From assembly GCA_041476545.1 (NCBI GenBank), contig JBGOTP010000030.1:1-22982 (forward strand): a stretch of 22,982 nt of DNA, read 5' to 3'. A program made the translations under genes and the position numbers. This DNA is from JBGOTP01 sp041476545 (lineage in GTDB: Bacteria; Acidobacteriota; Vicinamibacteria; Vicinamibacterales; CAVVIG01). Under the pieces are notes generated by a model, which searched no databases, was not told where the DNA came from, and saw nothing but the letters and a program-made list of their open reading frames with translations. Positions 13,268 through 21,017 of this stretch are shown here, one piece after another. How positions within the stretch are numbered: position 1 is the stretch's first letter; each line of letters starts with the position of its first letter.

Positions 13268-14599
13268 TCATCGCAGCCGGTATGACAGTCCAGATAGCAG
13301 CCGCAACTCGCTCATTCCCGTATCCCGTTCGACGTCAACGGTACAGAGCAGCGACAGGGACCGGCTCAGCGTCACCGAACCGTTCGCGCTGAGCCGACGC
13401 GTCGAGGGTCGGGTCTCGATCACCAACCCGTCGCTGCGCTGGAAGCGGACGACGGACAAGGAAGTCGAATAGTCCACCGAGAGGTACGCCCCCCGGCCGA
13501 TGCCGCGACCCACCGAGAGGTACTGCGAGTGGTACGGTGCGTCCGGTCTGTTAATGCGCGAGTCGGACGCCGACACGTCGAACCGGCTTCCGAACAAGTT
13601 GCCGGCATGAGCGCCGACCATCACACGGCCGGTGGGGGCGTCGTCCCGGTTGTTCCGGTCGCTCGAATAGCCTCCGTAGATGCGGACGTTGCGCGCCACT
13701 TCCACTGTGGCTCGCCCGCCGCGCGACTCGTAGCGCAGACCATCGATGGCCTGAGGCGTCAGGGGTCGGCCGTTGAGCAGATCGGCAGTCATGGTGCGCG
13801 CGTCCAGCGAGTGGCCCTGGTTGTACGTGCCCAGGAGTTCGAGCCGCGGCGCGGGCGTGACCCGGACGTTTGCGAGAAAGTAGGACAGGCCGCGGGCGGC
13901 CGTGCCGTTGGCCGGGCCGGTGACGTCGAACTCTCCGACCTGATACGCAAAGAACTTCGTTCCAGCGGGAACGAAGTTCGTGACCGCCACTACCGAACGC
14001 TCCTGCAGGGATCCCTGCCGCACCTGCGTGTATCCGATCACATGCCGGCGCAGATAGCCGCTTTCGACCGCCACATACCCGCCCTGCTTGCGAACGCCCG
14101 GCGCGTACCCCATGTCGTAGACGTTTGGTTCGAGACCCATGAACGCGCCCGCACGAACATGGGCACCCCTGGCAGACCCGTGCCGAACCTCGACGAGACC
14201 TCCCGCCAGTGCGCCGGTGGTGCCGAGGTCTGAGAGCCACATGTGGCCGGCCCGCAGGCGCAGCTGATTGCGGTTGCCCACGCGGGCGCCGACAAACGCG
14301 TCGTAGATTGAGAGCCGGGCCGGGCGGTCGACGGGGAAACGGCGCGACTGCCGGAGTTCGACACCAAACTCAGCGCCGCTGCCATCCGACTCGGGCAAAC
14401 GAAAGGTCACCGCGGTGGACAGTTCACTGTCCCGCCGGGTGCTGCGACCGTCGGCTCCCCGGCTGACCGTGTCAACCATGAACGACACGCGGCCGAAGGG
14501 CCGCGGCGATGCCGTCTGCGCGGGCGCCGTTGCGGCCGTGGCAAGCACGAGGGCCACACTCATTGCGGAGCGCCTCTTCAGGAGTCGTGCGGGGTTCAT
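13268..14599 (-). CDS. Outer-membrane beta-barrel protein of the multiheme operon
   Basis: 443 aa. Start ATG 14599 begins a signal peptide (KRRSAMSVALVLATAATAPAQ). The mature chain alternates polar and hydrophobic residues with aromatic girdles and frequent Gly/Asn turns: 'FRLPESDGSGAEFGVELRQS', 'QLRLRAGHMWLSDLG', 'NVRIYGGYSSDRNN', 'RGAYLSVDYSTSLSVVRF', ending 'RLLSGLSYRLR'. This is the pattern of a transmembrane barrel. It has no heme motif. By position, 13 nt after the 21-heme cytochrome gene, it could sheath cytochromes as MtrB does in Shewanella; it is shorter than MtrB (about 650-700 aa) and I see no sequence similarity by eye. A plain porin is the alternative. Confidence 0.75.
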   Translation of the reverse strand: MNPARLLKRRSAMSVALVLATAATAPAQTASPRPFGRVSFMVDTVSRGADGRSTRRDSELSTAVTFRLPESDGSGAEFGVELRQSRRFPVDRPARLSIYDAFVGARVGNRNQLRLRAGHMWLSDLGTTGALAGGLVEVRHGSARGAHVRAGAFMGLEPNVYDMGYAPGVRKQGGYVAVESGYLRRHVIGYTQVRQGSLQERSVVAVTNFVPAGTKFFAYQVGEFDVTGPANGTAARGLSYFLANVRVTPAPRLELLGTYNQGHSLDARTMTADLLNGRPLTPQAIDGLRYESRGGRATVEVARNVRIYGGYSSDRNNRDDAPTGRVMVGAHAGNLFGSRFDVSASDSRINRPDAPYHSQYLSVGRGIGRGAYLSVDYSTSLSVVRFQRSDGLVIETRPSTRRLSANGSVTLSRSLSLLCTVDVERDTGMSELRLLSGLSYRLR

Positions 14600-14612
14600 G
14601 GGCTGGCCTCGG

Positions 14613-16295
14613 TCACGATCGTCCGTTCTGATGACAGCTGTAGCAGGCGAGCGAGTCGTAGCGATAGCCGCTGCGGCCCCTGTGCTTGTCGTCCATCCGC
14701 GTCCGGTCGTGTTCATGGCAGGTCAGGCAGGTAAAGACCTGGTAGCTCGACGTGTTCGTGTGACACGTGGCGCAGGACGTCCGGTGCGGTCCAGACGTAA
14801 TCGGGAACCGATGGGTGAACGTGCCCTGTGTCCAGCTCGTGTCGGTCGCGCGGTGACAGCTCTCGCACGTGGTCGGGAACCCGGCCGCGGTATGGCTGGG
14901 CGAGGTTGTCCGGGTGTAGTTGTTGCGGTGGCATCCGACGCAGTCGCGCGCGGTGCCCTTGAACACGTTGTTCACGTGGCACGTGGCGCACGCGACCTGT
15001 GCATGGCGACCGACCAGGGCAAACACAGTCGAGTGGTTGAAGGTCGCACCGCGCCAGCTCGTGTCGGTCGCGCGATGACACGTCTCGCACGTGGTCGGGA
15101 AGCCGGCGGCGGCGTGGTTCGGCGCCGTCGTCCGGGTGTAGGCGTCGCGATGGCAGCCGACGCAGTCGCGCGGGGTGCCCTTGAAGACGTTGTTCACGTG
15201 ACAGGTCGCGCAGGTCTGCTGCGCATGAGTGCCGACGAGGGCGAACACGGCGCTGTGGTTGAACCCGACGCCGCGCCAGCTCGCGTCGGTCGGCCGGTGA
15301 CAGGTCTCGCACGTCATCGAGAAGCCCGCCGCCGCATGGTTTGGTGCCGTCGTCCGTGTGTAGTTGTCGCGATGACAGCCCACGCAGTCGCGTGGCGTGC
15401 CGCGATAAACGTTGTTCACGTGACAGGTGGCGCAGGTCTGCTGCGCATGGGTGCCGACGAGGGCGAACACAGCGTTGTGGTTGAACCCGACGCCGCGCCA
15501 GCTCGCGTCGGTCGGCCGGTGACAGGTCTCGCACGTCGTCGGGAAACCGGCCGCGGCATGGTTCGGTGTGGTCGTCCGCGTGTAGCTATCGCGATGACAA
15601 CCGACGCAATCGCGCGGGGTGCCCTTGAATACGTTGGTGCGATGGCACGAGACGCACGTCTCGAGCGCGTGGGCCCCGATCAGGGGAAACGACGAGTTGT
15701 GGTCGAACATCGCTCCCCGGAACGTGGTTGCGCTCGGCGCGTGACAAGCCTCGCAGGTTGTGGGGAACCCCGCCGCTACGTGGTTGGGCGTCTGTGCCGT
15801 CTGGAAGTCGCGCTGATGACACGCGAAGCAGGACGTTTCCGAACTGCGGAACGAATCACCCTTGTGACAGGACTGGCACGACAGCTGCTGATGTGCGGCG
15901 TTCAGCGGCATCGCGGTCATCGTCCCGTGGTTCCACTGCACGGCCGTCCAGGCTACGGGCCGATGGCATTGCTCGCACTGCGTGCCCAGCTGGAGTTTGA
16001 ATCTGTCGTCCTGCCGCCGCACCCAGTGGCAGTCGAAGCACTTGTTGGGCGTGCCTTTGTAGACGCCACTGAGGTGACACGACTCGCAAGCCACGGCTCG
16101 ATGCTGTCCTTCGAGTGGAAATGACGTTTGGTTGTGGAACTGACGGTCGGTCGTCCCGAATTGCGCGTACGCCCCTGTCGTGAAGACGACGCCGCAGGCG
16201 AAGACCAGCGCCACCGCGTACCACAGCTGTGGCAGCCCGCGAGGGCTGGGCGGACGTGCGCCGCGCTCCGTCGCGCTCCACGGCTGGAGGCTCAT
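14613..16295 (-). CDS. 21-heme c-type cytochrome
   Basis: 560 aa. The ATG at 16295 overlaps the upstream stop (ATGA); an in-frame ATG at 16307 is also possible. An N-terminal hydrophobic segment ('LWYAVALVFACGVVFTTGAYA') exports it; the preceding ~26 residues are cytoplasmic-like. I count 21 CXXCH motifs, about one per 27 residues, and no other domain. The middle consists of 74-residue, three-heme repeats (CVGCH, CETCH, CATCH) with conserved 'NHAAAGFPTTCETCH', 'FNHNAVFALVGTHAQQTCATCH'; the extra His before many motifs are likely axial ligands, giving bis-His, low-potential hemes. It would be a periplasmic or surface electron wire. Bacterial cytochrome c maturation is required but not encoded here. 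Confidence 0.93.
   Translation of the reverse strand: MSLQPWSATERGARPPSPRGLPQLWYAVALVFACGVVFTTGAYAQFGTTDRQFHNQTSFPLEGQHRAVACESCHLSGVYKGTPNKCFDCHWVRRQDDRFKLQLGTQCEQCHRPVAWTAVQWNHGTMTAMPLNAAHQQLSCQSCHKGDSFRSSETSCFACHQRDFQTAQTPNHVAAGFPTTCEACHAPSATTFRGAMFDHNSSFPLIGAHALETCVSCHRTNVFKGTPRDCVGCHRDSYTRTTTPNHAAAGFPTTCETCHRPTDASWRGVGFNHNAVFALVGTHAQQTCATCHVNNVYRGTPRDCVGCHRDNYTRTTAPNHAAAGFSMTCETCHRPTDASWRGVGFNHSAVFALVGTHAQQTCATCHVNNVFKGTPRDCVGCHRDAYTRTTAPNHAAAGFPTTCETCHRATDTSWRGATFNHSTVFALVGRHAQVACATCHVNNVFKGTARDCVGCHRNNYTRTTSPSHTAAGFPTTCESCHRATDTSWTQGTFTHRFPITSGPHRTSCATCHTNTSSYQVFTCLTCHEHDRTRMDDKHRGRSGYRYDSLACYSCHQNGRS
14941..15606 (-). repeat. 222-bp tandem coding repeats in the 21-heme cytochrome
   Basis: The landmark CAGTCG/CAATCG (plus strand) recurs at 14941, 15163, 15385 and 15607, always exactly 222 bp apart, with long near-identical stretches between. 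Each unit encodes 74 residues and three hemes. Diverged partial units extend to about 14830 and 15720. Confidence 0.9.
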
Positions 16296-18205
16296 GGGCG
16301 GTGACATGACTCGCACTTGGGGCCCAGCGCTCCACGATGCACGTCCTGGTGGCAGCCCACGCACGTGGTGGCAACGCGGTAGGTCAGCACCGGTTTCAGT
16401 GTCGCGACCCTCGCGGGAGCAGGCTTGTGGCACTGCTCGCAGCGCGGCGTGAGGTGTTTGCCCGTAAAGAAGCTTCTGAGCGTGCGCACGTTGCGGTGCG
16501 TGTAGCCAGGGATCGCGAACGTCGTCGTCGTATGGCAGGTCTCGCACGTCCGCTCGAGCTGACCGTCATGACGGTCCTCGTGGCACGTCACACAGGCGGT
16601 GCCGATTCCAGCGAGACGTCGAGCCGTCCCTCGCCCTGAGGGGAAATCTCTCGTCTCGACCTTGTGGCACGCCTCGCACGCGAGCGGCACGTGTTTGCCC
16701 GTCAGCCGGAATGCCGTTCTCTCGTGCGAGAAGCCGACGACGGCGAAGTGGGCCGTATCGACGGCATGGCACGTTTCGCACTGCGCAGGAACCTGACCGA
16801 GATGCACATCGCGATGGCAGGACGCGCACGTGGCAGACGTCTCTTTGAACCCGACCCGCACGCGCGCGGTCGTCTGTACGGTGGCCGTTGGCAGCTGGGC
16901 AGGAGCGGCCGCCGCCGTATGGCACTGCTCGCAGCGCAGCGGGGCGTGCTGGCCGTTGAAGAACGGTCGCGGCCGGGCGTGCGTGAACGCGGTCACGCCG
17001 AAGGTGCGCGCCGAATGGCAGCTTTCGCAGGTCGTTCCCAGCTCGCCGCGGTGGACGTCGGCGTGACAGGACGCGCATGCCGTGCTCAGGCCGCGGAAGT
17101 CGGCTGTCCGTATGGCGACTGGCACCCGCGGCGCCGGGGGCACCCGTGGCGCGGGGGGCACCCGTGGGGGCACCCGTGACGCAACGGCCACGGAGGGTGC
17201 GGCCTTGTGGCACGAGGCGCACATCAGGCCGGCATGCTTGTCGGCGAGCGGGAATCGCGTCGTCGAGTGATCGAACGCGCCCTTCTGGAAGCTCGATTCC
17301 GTGTGGCAGGCGCTGCAATCCTGCTTGAACGTGCCGCGATGCGGGTCAGCGTGACAGGTGGCACACGTCTGGAACGGCAGTGCGACCTTCATCGCTGGCC
17401 GGACATGACACGTGGCGCACTCCACTGTGGCGTGGCTGCCGCGCAGCGAAAACGCCGTGCGGGAGTGATCGACTCTGCGGGTACGCCACGTCTCTGGCGT
17501 GTGGCACGAGGAACAGGCCGGGCCGAATCGCGTCTCGTGAGGGTCCGTGTGGCAGTTACTGCAGGAGGCGAACTTCACCCCCTTGTAGACATTGTTCGGA
17601 TGACATGTGAGACACGTCACTGTGGCGTGCGCGCCTACGAGTGGAAAGGCCGTGCGCGAATGGTCGAAGCGCTGACGTGTCTCCGCAAAACGCACTGCGG
17701 TGGTGTGACAGGTCTCGCATTTCGGCCCCAGGGCGCCCTTGTGCGAGTCGGTGTGGCAGGAAGCGCAGGAGGTCGAGACCGACAGAAACGAGCGGGTCTT
17801 GTGACAGGCCGCGCAGGTCGTGGTGAGCGACCCGTGCAGGCCATCGAGCGGAAAGCCCGTCTGGGCAGCGTGGTCGAAGCGACGCTGGTCGAACGGCCGC
17901 AGTTCGGCGTCCGCGCCCGCGTGCTCCACGTGGCATGTCACGCAGTCAGTCGTGACGTTGCGGTGGACGCCCTTCTTCTGCGCGATGCGCTCCGCGACCG
18001 GCTTGTGGCACGACAGACACTTGGTAGTCACCACCTGACTGGAAGCGGCGTGGCACGTCAGACAGTTGCGGATCCCTTCCAGGGACGCATGTGCCTTGGC
18101 CAGTCCTCCGGGCGAGACAAGCGCGCCGATCTGTGCCTCCGCCTCACGCTCGCCGAGGAGCATCATGGCGACACCGACGACGAGGACAGCCTGCCATCTG
18201 CGCAT
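16292..18205 (-). CDS. 24-heme c-type cytochrome in two halves
   Basis: 637 aa. ATG at 18205 begins a signal peptide (VLVVGVAMMLLGEREAEAQ). I count 24 CXXCH motifs: 13 before and 11 after a proline-rich linker (~residues 342-362, RVPPAP repeats), so it probably folds as two multiheme modules joined by a hinge. Recurrent elements are 'FDHSRTAFPLVGAHATVTCLTCH' pieces, where His residues precede each motif and can serve as distal ligands, and 'HTDSHKGALGPKCETCH'. No catalytic domain is evident, so the job is electron transport and storage. The stop overlaps the 21-heme start by 4 nt and the membrane protein ends 31 nt upstream. Together the pair carries 45 hemes. Confidence 0.93.
   Translation of the reverse strand: MRRWQAVLVVGVAMMLLGEREAEAQIGALVSPGGLAKAHASLEGIRNCLTCHAASSQVVTTKCLSCHKPVAERIAQKKGVHRNVTTDCVTCHVEHAGADAELRPFDQRRFDHAAQTGFPLDGLHGSLTTTCAACHKTRSFLSVSTSCASCHTDSHKGALGPKCETCHTTAVRFAETRQRFDHSRTAFPLVGAHATVTCLTCHPNNVYKGVKFASCSNCHTDPHETRFGPACSSCHTPETWRTRRVDHSRTAFSLRGSHATVECATCHVRPAMKVALPFQTCATCHADPHRGTFKQDCSACHTESSFQKGAFDHSTTRFPLADKHAGLMCASCHKAAPSVAVASRVPPRVPPAPRVPPAPRVPVAIRTADFRGLSTACASCHADVHRGELGTTCESCHSARTFGVTAFTHARPRPFFNGQHAPLRCEQCHTAAAAPAQLPTATVQTTARVRVGFKETSATCASCHRDVHLGQVPAQCETCHAVDTAHFAVVGFSHERTAFRLTGKHVPLACEACHKVETRDFPSGRGTARRLAGIGTACVTCHEDRHDGQLERTCETCHTTTTFAIPGYTHRNVRTLRSFFTGKHLTPRCEQCHKPAPARVATLKPVLTYRVATTCVGCHQDVHRGALGPKCESCHRP
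17121..17180 (-). repeat. 18/12-bp tandem repeat encoding the RVPPAP linker
   Basis: Units GGCACCCGCGGCGCCGGG, GGCACCCGTGGCGCGGGG, then two 12-bp forms GGCACCCGTGGG and GGCACCCGTGAC (plus strand). They encode the proline-rich hinge of the 24-heme cytochrome, keep the frame, and are likely length-variable. Confidence 0.8.
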
Positions 18206-18236
18206 TGCACTCAGCGTCGACCTCTCATGGCGACCA

Positions 18237-19181
18237 TCAGAAGACGAGGCGCGCGTAGCCGAAGTACGTCGCGATGCCCACGTGCAGGGCAACGATTGCA
18301 AACATGGCGTAGACCAGCGGCTGGTGGAACACGTGCCAGAGCTCGAACAGCCGGCGCGTCCGCTGCAGATGGGCAATGCGGCGGGTGATGGCGGCCCGCT
18401 CGCCCGCAAGCGACACGACCTCTTGCACGGCGCGCACGTCGGTCACAGCGGCGGTCAAGTGGCGCCGCAGTATCCAGAGTCGAACGCGCACGCGAAGCTC
18501 ACCGAAGAACAGGTCGAGCATGCCGGGCGCTGCCGCGCCGGAGTGAGCCACCGCGGTGTCGAATGCGTCGAGCTCACGCTGGACGGCCGGGGTCAGGGGC
18601 CTGCTCGCGACCGCGCTCCGCGCGCGTGCGAGCTGCTGTTCGATCTCCTCGCGCGAGAGCTCGACGCCGCGAATGGTCTTCGGGATCCGGACGAAGAGAT
18701 AGCGGCCGACGAACCCCGAGGCCCAGACCGTCATCATGAGCCAGTAGCCCGCGGAGATCAGTCCGTTGAACTTCAGCGAGGTATGCAGCGTGATGAGCAC
18801 CGGGCCAACGACGCCGAAGAAGATGTGTACCTCGAGCCAGCCCTTCATCGTTCCCAGGCGGGACAGTCGGCGCCAGCGCTTGCGCACTTTGTAGGGGAGC
18901 GTCAAAAGCATCGCGAGGACGCCCGCGATGCCGAGCGAGAGGCCCACGGCGCCCGACGGGCGCAACAGGCGATGCGCCGGGAGATACCCGCGCGTGCCGA
19001 GGGGCGCGCGGTAGTACTCCCAGCCATCGAACAGCACCAGCACCGCCAGCGTCACCACGACGCAGAATGCCCCGGCGATCACGAGCACATGTCCCAGCGC
19101 GCGCGTCGGCGCGCCGGCGCCTGCTACTGGCGTCGCTGCAGGCGTGCGCAAGGCGTTCATCGGGCTGGCGACTGCGTTCAT
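18237..19181 (-). CDS. Multi-pass membrane protein, probable di-heme b-type cytochrome
   Basis: 314 aa with about five hydrophobic segments: 'HVLVIAGAFCVVVTLAVLVL', 'GLSLGIAGVLAMLLTLPY', 'VHIFFGVVGPVLITLHTSL', 'YWLMMTVWASGFVGRYLF' and, after a long cytoplasmic or periplasmic helical loop, 'FHQPLVYAMFAIVALHVGIA'. Four histidines fall inside two of these helices, spaced as in b-type cytochromes (H..13..H in 'VHIFFG..TLHTS'; WHVFH..ALHV), enough to bind two hemes b across the membrane. The gene lies between an NAD(P)H-type reductase (3 nt upstream) and a periplasmic 24-heme cytochrome (31 nt downstream), exactly where an inner-membrane electron carrier is needed. No named family recognised; heme binding is inferred from histidine placement. 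Confidence 0.75.
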   Translation of the reverse strand: MNAVASPMNALRTPAATPVAGAGAPTRALGHVLVIAGAFCVVVTLAVLVLFDGWEYYRAPLGTRGYLPAHRLLRPSGAVGLSLGIAGVLAMLLTLPYKVRKRWRRLSRLGTMKGWLEVHIFFGVVGPVLITLHTSLKFNGLISAGYWLMMTVWASGFVGRYLFVRIPKTIRGVELSREEIEQQLARARSAVASRPLTPAVQRELDAFDTAVAHSGAAAPGMLDLFFGELRVRVRLWILRRHLTAAVTDVRAVQEVVSLAGERAAITRRIAHLQRTRRLFELWHVFHQPLVYAMFAIVALHVGIATYFGYARLVF

Positions 19182-19184
19182 GCG

Positions 19185-20618
19185 TCAGGCCTCGAGCACG
19201 CAGTCCCCGGTGGCCCGGGACACGCACGGCAGAATGAAGCCAGCCGCGCGATCGGCCGGATCGAGGAAGTCCGACTGGCAGTCCGCATCTCCGTCGGCGA
19301 GCCGCGTGCGGCAGGCCTGGCACACGCCGGCGCGGCAGGAAGAGATGATGGGCACGCCTTCGGCCTCGGCGAGCTCGAGCAGCGTGTCGGCTGAGCCCGC
19401 GCTGGTCGTTCGGCCCGTGACGGAGAACGTCACGCGGTGTGCGCAGGCGCGAACAGCCTCAGCTGCAGGGGCGACGGCGGGCGCGTTGAGCACCGTAGCC
19501 GCGGCCGCCGTCTGGAACTCCTCGAACCGCACCTGTGATGCGGGTACGCCCATCTCGGCCAGCGCCGCCTTCAGGTCGACGATCATCGGGCCCGGGCCGC
19601 AGAGGCAGAAGATCGTGTGCGCGGGATCTGCGGCAGCCTGTCGAAGCATGGCGGCATCGATTCGGCCGGTTTGCCAGCGCGTCTGGGCCGAGGGCTCCGT
19701 TAGCGTGAGCACGACGCGCACGTGCGGGTGGCGTTCGGCGATGACCTGAAGTTCGTGCAGGAACGCGACGTCCTGCTCGCTGCGGGCCGAGTAGAGCAGG
19801 GTCAGCGGCCGCGTCGGATCAGAGGTGATCGCGTACCGCATCATCGAGAGCAGCGGTGTGATGCCAATCCCGCCCGCGACGAGCGCGATCGGACGGTCGT
19901 CACCCGAGGGGTATACGAATCTGCCCGCCGGGCGGTTGATGGCGAGGAGAGAGCCCGTCCGGACAGTCGCGTGCAGCGTGCTCGAGACCAGTCCCTGCCG
20001 ACGAATCGAGATCTCGAGGTAGCCGCGCGCGTCAGGCGACGAGCTGATCGAGTAGCAGCGCACGTGCGGCTTGCCATCGACCTGCACGCGAACCGCGATG
20101 AACTGTCCGGCGGCGAACTCAAATCCCTCAGGCCGCGACAGGCGGAACGTCTTGATCCCGTTCGCCTCATCGAGCACGGCCAGCACCGGCGTGCTCACGA
20201 AACCGCTGGATCCTCGAGAAGCGGGAAGCGTGCTCGTTGTGGGGCTTGGGGTGGCGGAACCTGCTGGAGGCTTGGCAAGCGCCGCGGGACGCGAAGAATG
20301 TGGCCCTGGGACGCCGGGCGCGGGCCGGGTGGGTGGTGGCGCGAGCACCTCGCACGCCACGAACCAGACGCCGTGTGCCGCCAGCGTCAGGGCGAGCGCG
20401 AGAGGCGACGACCATATCCACGGAAGCGCCACGAAGGCAAACGACGGGAACACAAACGGGCTGAAGCTCGCGCCCCCCGCCCGGTGACGACGGAGCATCG
20501 CCGCGGCGAGGTGCACAGCCGTCAGGGAGGCGGGGACAGCAGTGTCGGTCAGTGGCACAGTTGGGAATCCGGAACTGCCAGGTGGTCGCAAGGTGCGTTC
20601 CGGTTCGGGCACTTGCAT
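19185..20618 (-). CDS. Membrane-anchored FAD / 2Fe-2S NAD(P)H oxidoreductase
   Basis: 477 aa from ATG 20618 (start uncertain; ATG 20690 would add 24 basic residues; no clear ribosome-binding site). An N-terminal region has two hydrophobic segments ('FSPFVFPSFAFVALPWIW', 'LALALTLAAHGVWFVACEVL') and a proline-rich linker. Then a ferredoxin-reductase module: FAD motif 'RCYSISSSP', NAD(P)-binding 'GGIGITPLLSMM' and 'CLCGPGPMI'. The C-terminal plant-type ferredoxin has cysteines in 'SSCRAGVCQACRTR' and a fourth in 'FILPCVS', ligating one 2Fe-2S cluster. The order FAD-NAD-Fe2S is that of phthalate dioxygenase reductase-type proteins, but no oxygenase is nearby. The gene opens the multiheme operon, so it likely exchanges electrons between NAD(P)H and the membrane cytochrome b. 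Confidence 0.88.
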   Translation of the reverse strand: MQVPEPERTLRPPGSSGFPTVPLTDTAVPASLTAVHLAAAMLRRHRAGGASFSPFVFPSFAFVALPWIWSSPLALALTLAAHGVWFVACEVLAPPPTRPAPGVPGPHSSRPAALAKPPAGSATPSPTTSTLPASRGSSGFVSTPVLAVLDEANGIKTFRLSRPEGFEFAAGQFIAVRVQVDGKPHVRCYSISSSPDARGYLEISIRRQGLVSSTLHATVRTGSLLAINRPAGRFVYPSGDDRPIALVAGGIGITPLLSMMRYAITSDPTRPLTLLYSARSEQDVAFLHELQVIAERHPHVRVVLTLTEPSAQTRWQTGRIDAAMLRQAAADPAHTIFCLCGPGPMIVDLKAALAEMGVPASQVRFEEFQTAAAATVLNAPAVAPAAEAVRACAHRVTFSVTGRTTSAGSADTLLELAEAEGVPIISSCRAGVCQACRTRLADGDADCQSDFLDPADRAAGFILPCVSRATGDCVLEA

Positions 20619-20702
20619 TGCGCACGCGTCGGCGCTGCGAGAATTGGGGGTTGTCGTGGTGCGGGAAAATTCGCGGCGCGCTCGCCGCAAACGCTTTTCG
20701 CG

Positions 20703-21017
20703 GTGCGGATTACGGAACTGCAGGCCGGTTCACTGCGAGCGGCTCGCTTTCTTGCGGCGACAAACCGGTCCGCGCGCGTCGTGCCACTGAACGCCCGAGC
20801 ACTGGCCGAACTGCAGCGTTGGACTACACGGGTTGCCAACGCAGCTGGCGTGATCGTCGGCCACAACCATCCGTCCGGCGAACTCCAACCTTCGCCGGAA
20901 GATATGATCCTGTGTGCGAGACTGCGGAACGCAGCGAGCATCCTTGGGATCGACTTGCTCGATTTCGTGATCGTCGGGGACGGTCGCTACTACTCCTTTC
21001 AGGAAGCGGGCCGATGA
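20703..21017 (+). CDS. Short RadC-like JAB/JAMM-domain protein, possibly N-terminally truncated
   Basis: The C-terminal ~65 residues carry a clear RadC signature: 'AAGVIVGHNHPSGELQPSPED' with the JAMM zinc ligands His-x-His and Asp, then 'LGIDLLDFVIVGDGRYYSF'. Relatives are ~150 aa or more. Here the frame is open far upstream, but that stretch is antisense to the reductase gene, so I place the start at GTG 20703 (104 aa) without ribosome-binding support. The first ~40 residues align poorly with RadC, suggesting truncation or decay. RadC proteins often ride on mobile elements; a DNA-repair role is not supported. The stop overlaps the recombinase start (ATGA). Confidence 0.65.
   Translation: MRITELQAGSLRAARFLAATNRSARVVPLNARALAELQRWTTRVANAAGVIVGHNHPSGELQPSPEDMILCARLRNAASILGIDLLDFVIVGDGRYYSFQEAGR

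Noticed and set aside
14941..15606. CRISPR-like array because of regular spacing.
   Set aside because: Unit length is 222 bp, translation is continuous through all units, and there are no unique spacers; it is a coding repeat.
14415..16124. A 569-codon open frame on the plus strand opposite the 21-heme cytochrome.
   Set aside because: Its repetitive Val/Arg/Gly sequence is the complement of the CXXCH repeats and has no signal of its own.
19722..20702. Upstream extension of the RadC-like frame to 431 codons.
   Set aside because: The extension is antisense to the FAD/2Fe-2S reductase and is Arg-rich without domain character; only the last ~104 codons look coding.
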